NCBI GenBank assembly: GCA_023231475.1
Contig: JALJEE010000712.1
Span: 30,376 to 94,375, forward strand
Direction of reading: 5' to 3'
From: Seison nebaliae
Taxonomy: Eukaryota > Rotifera > Pararotatoria > Seisonacea > Seisonidae
DNA length: 64,000 nt
The position numbers and the translations under genes were made by a program. Below, piece by piece: positions 59,519 through 64,000 of this stretch. How positions within the stretch are numbered: the first letter of the stretch is position 1; every line of letters begins with the position of its first letter. The notes beneath the pieces are model-generated. The model saw nothing but the letters and a program-made list of their open reading frames with translations. It was not told the DNA's origin and searched no databases.

Positions 59519-60467
59519 ATGAACGGGAAACAGAGTTCCAATGACAAGAAGGAGAAGAAAGAAGAAGTGGTAAAAATAAAAATTAGTGCTACCACCAATG
59601 GACCAAGCAGTGAAATGAATGATAATGAACAGACTGAAATAGCATTGCTGTCAAGTGGAAGTGTGAGGAAGCAGACGAGAATAATAAATTCATCCGGTTA
59701 TCGTCTACGTTCCGATGTACTTCTGTTAGATGAGCAACAGAAAAATGTTCAATTTTCTTTCGACTTCGACATTATTTTTATTTTTCTTTCTTTTTCTCTC
59801 ACCAACTTCCCAATAACGACTAAAGATACTTTTAGTAACTTCGAGTCGGGATAAGACCAAATGGATCGTTCCCGGTGGCGGATTAGAACCGAATGAATCG
59901 CCTCTACAGGCAGCTCATCGAGAATTGAACGAGGAAGCCGGTGTGACTGGACGACTCTCGTTCCATTTGGGCAAATTCTATGATGACGATCGTAAAACGA
60001 TTACATTCGCTTTCGTTTTTATTCTCGATCAAGTTAAATCGAAATGGCAAGATCAAAATTTTTGTAGTTAATTTCAATTTATTTTTCTTCATTTTACGTT
60101 CTCTTCTCGCCCGTCTCCATTACGGATAGATCGACAACGTTGTTGGTTCACTATCAGGAAAGCGTATGAACAATTGATCGAAAAGAAACCGAAACAAGCT
60201 CGATATATTCCTATGATGGAGAAGATTTGTGACGAGACTCATCTCAAATCCAAATTTTCAATGTCGCTCAAAGAGGCTGAAGATCAACTGGACAATCTGG
60301 AGAAAAATGAAATCGATTATGAGGACAAGAAAACTTCATTATATCAGATCATTGATTCTTATCATGTCCCAAAAAATTGTATCACTAAATCTGTCGCTTC
60401 AAGATCGAATAATATACCGAATGTATCTGGTGTAGAGAATAAGAATGAAAACAAAAACAACAAATGA
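59519..60467 (+). CDS. Diphosphoinositol-polyphosphate phosphohydrolase, NUDT3/DIPP-like Nudix hydrolase
   Basis: Three exons (59519-59746, 59826-60063, 60130-60467) with 79- and 66-bp introns give 267 residues. The enzyme removes phosphate from inositol pyrophosphates and diadenosine polyphosphates. The first acceptor was placed at 59825 because it restores ILLVTSSRDKTKWIVPGGG, matching the conserved DIPP segment. The Nudix box is complete: GGLEPNESPLQAAHRELNEEAGV fits G-x5-E-x7-RE-U-x-EE-x-G-U, with all metal-binding Glu present. Downstream QRCWFTIRKAYEQLIEKKPKQARY matches the REWF...A...L...KP-Q-Y stretch of NUDT3. The N-terminal 50 residues (charged, Ser/Lys-rich) and the C-terminal 80 are extensions absent from human NUDT3 (172 aa). 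Confidence 0.9.
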
Positions 60468-63330
60468 ATTTCAGACGAATTTTATTAGTTTAATATCTCC
60501 TCATTCTCCTCCTCATCATCAAATTCATCCTCTTTATCCATATTATTATATTATGGTTCACTATGGTCAATGTTCTTTTCTAAAAAATTTTTCGTTTTGT
60601 ATTTCTAAAATCCGTCGATCTTCATTTACTCCATCTCACTTTCGTATTGGAAAGAAAAACGAATTTTTCTTCTGATTATTCTTCCGTTTTTTTTTTGTCG
60701 CCATTTCTTCCAATTCAATCATCATTGACCGAACGGTCAATGTTCAAATAATCGAAAAACAAATAAAGACAGAAGAGAGGAACAGTTTCCAAATGAGTTT
60801 TCATGACTCGATGTCAATTCTTTCCCATGAACTTAAAACAACTGATCTCCAAAAGACCCAAACACATTTTCACTAGTTTATTCGAAGTTCTCATCATTTC
60901 ATTCAACACTCTCAACAACGTAAAATTTTTCCTATTGTTTTTATTGTGATGAATATTTATCTCATTCTCGTAATTTTTGATAATATTTTATTTCAAATCA
61001 GTACACAAATACACCATTATCGACTTTTTTCGCCCAAAACTTTCCTCATTTACTTCTTAATTTATCGTTAGATAATTTTGAATAAATATTATGAAATTCT
61101 TTTATATATTCTCCCTCCTCTTAATTCCACCACGAGATACATGAATGATAAATGTAATTTTTACAAATATATTTTTCTTCAATTTTTATTTGTCTCATGA
61201 ATTTGAGAAGGATAATTCGTGATTATTATCTCATTTATTATCTTTTTCTATTAGAAATAAAATCAAACATTTTATGTATATAAGAATTTTATGGGAAAAT
61301 AACCAACGAACAAACATTCTAACGACACTCTAATCTCCCACAAATATCAGAATTCAATCGGTTCTCGAAAATCGTTCGTTTTTGGAACAACAGAATTTAA
61401 ATATTTCATTCGAATGTCTCTTCGAATTATGTTGTTTCCCCATATTACTTTGTGTCGAAACGTTTAACTTATTTATTAAACTGTTTCATTCTTTGTTTCA
61501 ACTTTCATCATATAAATAATGTTCAATATAAATTCAAATATAATGGTTATTTATTTTATTCATTTAATGCGATAAATTACCGCGGGGTAAATTAAAAACG
61601 AAAAAACTAAGCTAATGAGTTATGAAAAATAAGAGGTTTAGTCTCATCCCCATAATTATTATAATCATATTAGAATTTAAACGATTTGGAGATAATTGAT
61701 TATAAAGGACGTACCAAATCTGAAAAGAAAATTTGGGAATACCTTCTTTTTTTTCGTATTTCTTTAGTATAACTTTTACCGATAGCATGGTTCCCGAAGG
61801 GTTTATTCAAAAATTTTAAACAATGGCAGAGTTTATCTTCGTATCCCACTTTCAGATTTGATTATGGTCGATTAATCGAAAAATGATTGCATTGACCATA
61901 TTCCATATACGGAGTATAAAGTTTGAAATTAAGTTGATATATCGATTAATTGGGACATACTTTCTCATCTCATATCTATCAACTTTTTGAACAATTTTTC
62001 TGTTAATTTCAGAACGATTTCATCAATGTCAAAGAGGAATTCTTTCAAATTATATTGTGTATAATATTTCATTATAGTATATTAAAGTAGTAAAAGTAGA
62101 AGTAATAAAGTAGACGAGAAAATCACTTTGGAGAAAAAACTGTCATACGTAAATATAAAGTTACTTTACACTCATAGATACACATGTCACTTCTTCAGTT
62201 ATACACGTTGCATTAAATATAAAAGATATTTTTCTGTTGAACGATTTGTTCGCAATGAACTAAAAATGCGCCAAAAAGTACTCTAGAGAGATTGTTCAAT
62301 TAAAATTCGCCACGTTGCACTATGAAATGTATTGATCGATTATAAATAGAATGCAAATTCATTTACTATTTCAGTTAATATTTTTACCAAACATTTCACG
62401 TTGGAAGTAAATTTACCGATTCGAGTTGTTCGTCTTTCGACACTCGGATCAGTATGGTTTATACTGAAGGAGGAAGATAATTTTTCCGGGTATTACATGG
62501 ACATTCATGTTATTCAAAGGGAAGAATTGGATTGACATGTCCCACTACAATTCCAATGACAATTACCAGATCTTGGGAATTTAAGTAATATGCAAAATCG
62601 AGGACGTTATTGTTCAAAGAAGAAGATGAATTTTAAAATCGTTTAAAATTTCACTTTATCATAAAAACATCATCTCAATTTTTTTTTAGATTGAATCAAA
62701 AATTTTTTCCTTCATTGAGTGTTACAACGAGAGTAATTCATTTGGAAATTTTTAGAATATCCCAGTTCGGACTCATCATTGCCAACCAAAATTTTCCATA
62801 ACATAATAATTATTCAATATTATTTATAACTATCAAAGGAGGTTTATCATAAATAAAAAAAAACACTAATATATGTTCTAAAAACTTTATTTAATCAAAA
62901 TTTTTTCTCACTATTTTCCATTTATCCTAACTATCTTAGAGACTTTTCAGTACTAATAATGATATCAAGTTGATATTAAACCCTTCTGTTGATTCTTATG
63001 TACCTGAAATAGTAAAAAATGAACTGGTATCAGAAAGGGATCACATTATCAATAACTCATCTAAAAAGAGTTATCATTTTGTCGATTTAATTTGTAGCGT
63101 GTGAATTTAATTCATTAATAAAATCAATTTCTTATTTGCTTCAAAACTAAAATTCTCACAATTAATAATAACTCGTATAATAATTCGTTTCATCTTCTAA
63201 TAAAGTGCGTTTCATTAAAGTTAGGATATGAGAATTTCCATATATTCATTCAAAGCTAATAGTTTTAGCCTCATTAATGTTTGGACAATAACATTTACAG
63301 AGTATTACATCATATAAAAATGTCTGTATG
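60468..63330. other. Gene-free stretch
   Basis: About 2.9 kb of AT-rich DNA with no exon, RNA gene or repeat family I can support. The first 200 bp are presumably the 3' UTR of the Nudix gene. Confidence 0.5.
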
Positions 63331-63900
63331 GTTGGAGATGTCTGTAAAAGAGAAAAGGTTGAAAATGATAAAAGAAATGAAAATCAACTACTTCCCAAAT
63401 AGTACTTGGAACAAAAGAGATGTCAGACGATTAAGGTAGTCTGTGCAGCAATTTCTAAGCAAATCGATCGAAGAAGAAAGGAAAAGATTACAATTATCCT
63501 GCAACAAGATAATCGTAGCCAGAAACATAGTAAGATTAAAGTGTAAGGCTATGAAAGTGAAAAATAAGCCCTATCTTTCTCATTTGCACAAATGAGAGCG
63601 CGTCTGAATAGCTACGAACTATCTTGAAAACGCACCCAATTGGAACCATGTCATCTTCATGGATGAAAAGAAATTCAACGTTAACGAACCCGAGGGAATT
63701 GAATTCATTTGGTATGAAGAAGGAGAACGTGAGAGAGTTGAGTACCAAGAATACGTCAAACAGCATGAATACGAAAGTTAATTATGATTTGGGGAACATT
63801 TTCTATGCAATGAACTTTAAAATTGTGCAGAGTATCGTAAAGAATAAATTTTGGTGATTACTAGTGCTGTGATTATGATCCGTGAGTCCAAAGTGAAAAA
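63331..63900 (+). pseudogene. Decayed Tc1/mariner-type transposase fragment
   Basis: Fragments in one frame match the Tc1 family. The best segment, LENAPNWNHVIFMDEKKFN followed by EPEGIEFIW (about 63620-63712), fits the conserved W-x-x-VIFSDEKKFN-LDGPDG catalytic block that contains the second Asp of the DDE/D triad. A shifted frame gives MIWGTFS, the next conserved block. Upstream, basic helix-turn-helix-like sequence is visible from about 63430. The reading frame is broken by stops near 63592 and 63607, a frameshift near 63780 and stops after it, so it is inactive. No terminal inverted repeat was found before the window ends; the element may continue past 64000. Confidence 0.75.
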
Positions 63901-64000
63901 ACTCGAGTCCTCTATACATCATGGAAAAAAAAATCCAGACATGATAAGAGTCCTATACATACAAAGCTCGAGCCAAGCTATTAGCCAGGCTCATGCTTTG

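Noticed and set aside
1-64000. CRISPR array, bacterial operon or prophage
   Set aside because: Introns, a eukaryotic tRNA and animal genes throughout; no regularly spaced direct repeats were seen.

Overview
This is a window of AT-rich animal nuclear DNA. The evidence is GT-AG introns splitting most genes, an animal gene set (a pygopus-type PHD protein, a formin with a delphilin-like layout, a Ly6/quiver-type protein, a CUB/LDLa receptor, a trypsin-like protease), one eukaryotic tRNA-Gln gene and a decayed Tc1/mariner transposase. Introns rebuilt by frame and phase are mostly 31-66 bp, and several long genes are single-exon or nearly so. Gene density is about one per 3.5 kb. Two or three genes belong to axoneme or centrosome families (EFHC with DM10 domains, CFAP52, a gamma-tubulin-complex protein), which suggests an animal that still makes motile cilia or flagella. 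I cannot name the species. A compact arthropod and a reduced spiralian such as an orthonectid are both conceivable.

Layout. 1-7.6 kb has no gene I can support. 7.6-10.0 kb (-) is a divergent FH2 formin, facing a poly-Asn protein (10.96-13.86 kb, +). 14.5-16.0 kb (-) is a CUB/LDLa receptor with very short introns, followed by a MITE-like inverted-repeat element (16.64-17.06 kb). 17.97-19.52 kb (-) is an orphan type II membrane glycoprotein with sequon-rich repeats. 21.1-22.7 kb (+) is CCT zeta, then a small coiled-coil gene and a Ly6 protein (both -). 25.36-27.46 kb (-) holds two tandem, divergent Rab-like GTPases with matching intron positions. 28.06-31.84 kb (-) is a RabGAP1-type TBC protein.

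The second half holds EFHC (34.1-36.9 kb, -), back to back with a GCP5/6-type protein (37.2-40.0 kb, +), then calreticulin (41.7-43.05 kb, -) with a near-consensus ER stress element upstream. Next come an unrecognised Lys-rich protein (44.0-45.7 kb, +) and a PDK1-like kinase with PH domain (45.9-47.6 kb, +). A ZDHHC17-like ankyrin protein that has lost its DHHC motif (48.2-50.3 kb, -) follows, then CFAP52 (50.9-52.9 kb, +) and a secreted trypsin-like protease (53.4-54.6 kb, +). The window ends with pygopus (55.4-57.5 kb, +), tRNA-Gln(CUG) (58.2 kb, -), a diphosphoinositol-polyphosphate Nudix hydrolase (59.5-60.5 kb, +), about 2.9 kb of gene-free DNA and a Tc1/mariner fossil.

Nothing here is an operon or one dedicated pathway. 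The themes that recur are membrane traffic (two Rab-like proteins, a RabGAP, a DHHC relative) and cilia/centrosome (EFHC, GCP, CFAP52). The most unusual content is the set of apparent pseudoenzymes or altered enzymes (DHHC-less ZDHHC17, Rab-like proteins with a changed switch II, an FH2 lacking its GN-x-x-N block) and the orphan glycoprotein. All domain calls come from reading motifs by eye; no database search was run.
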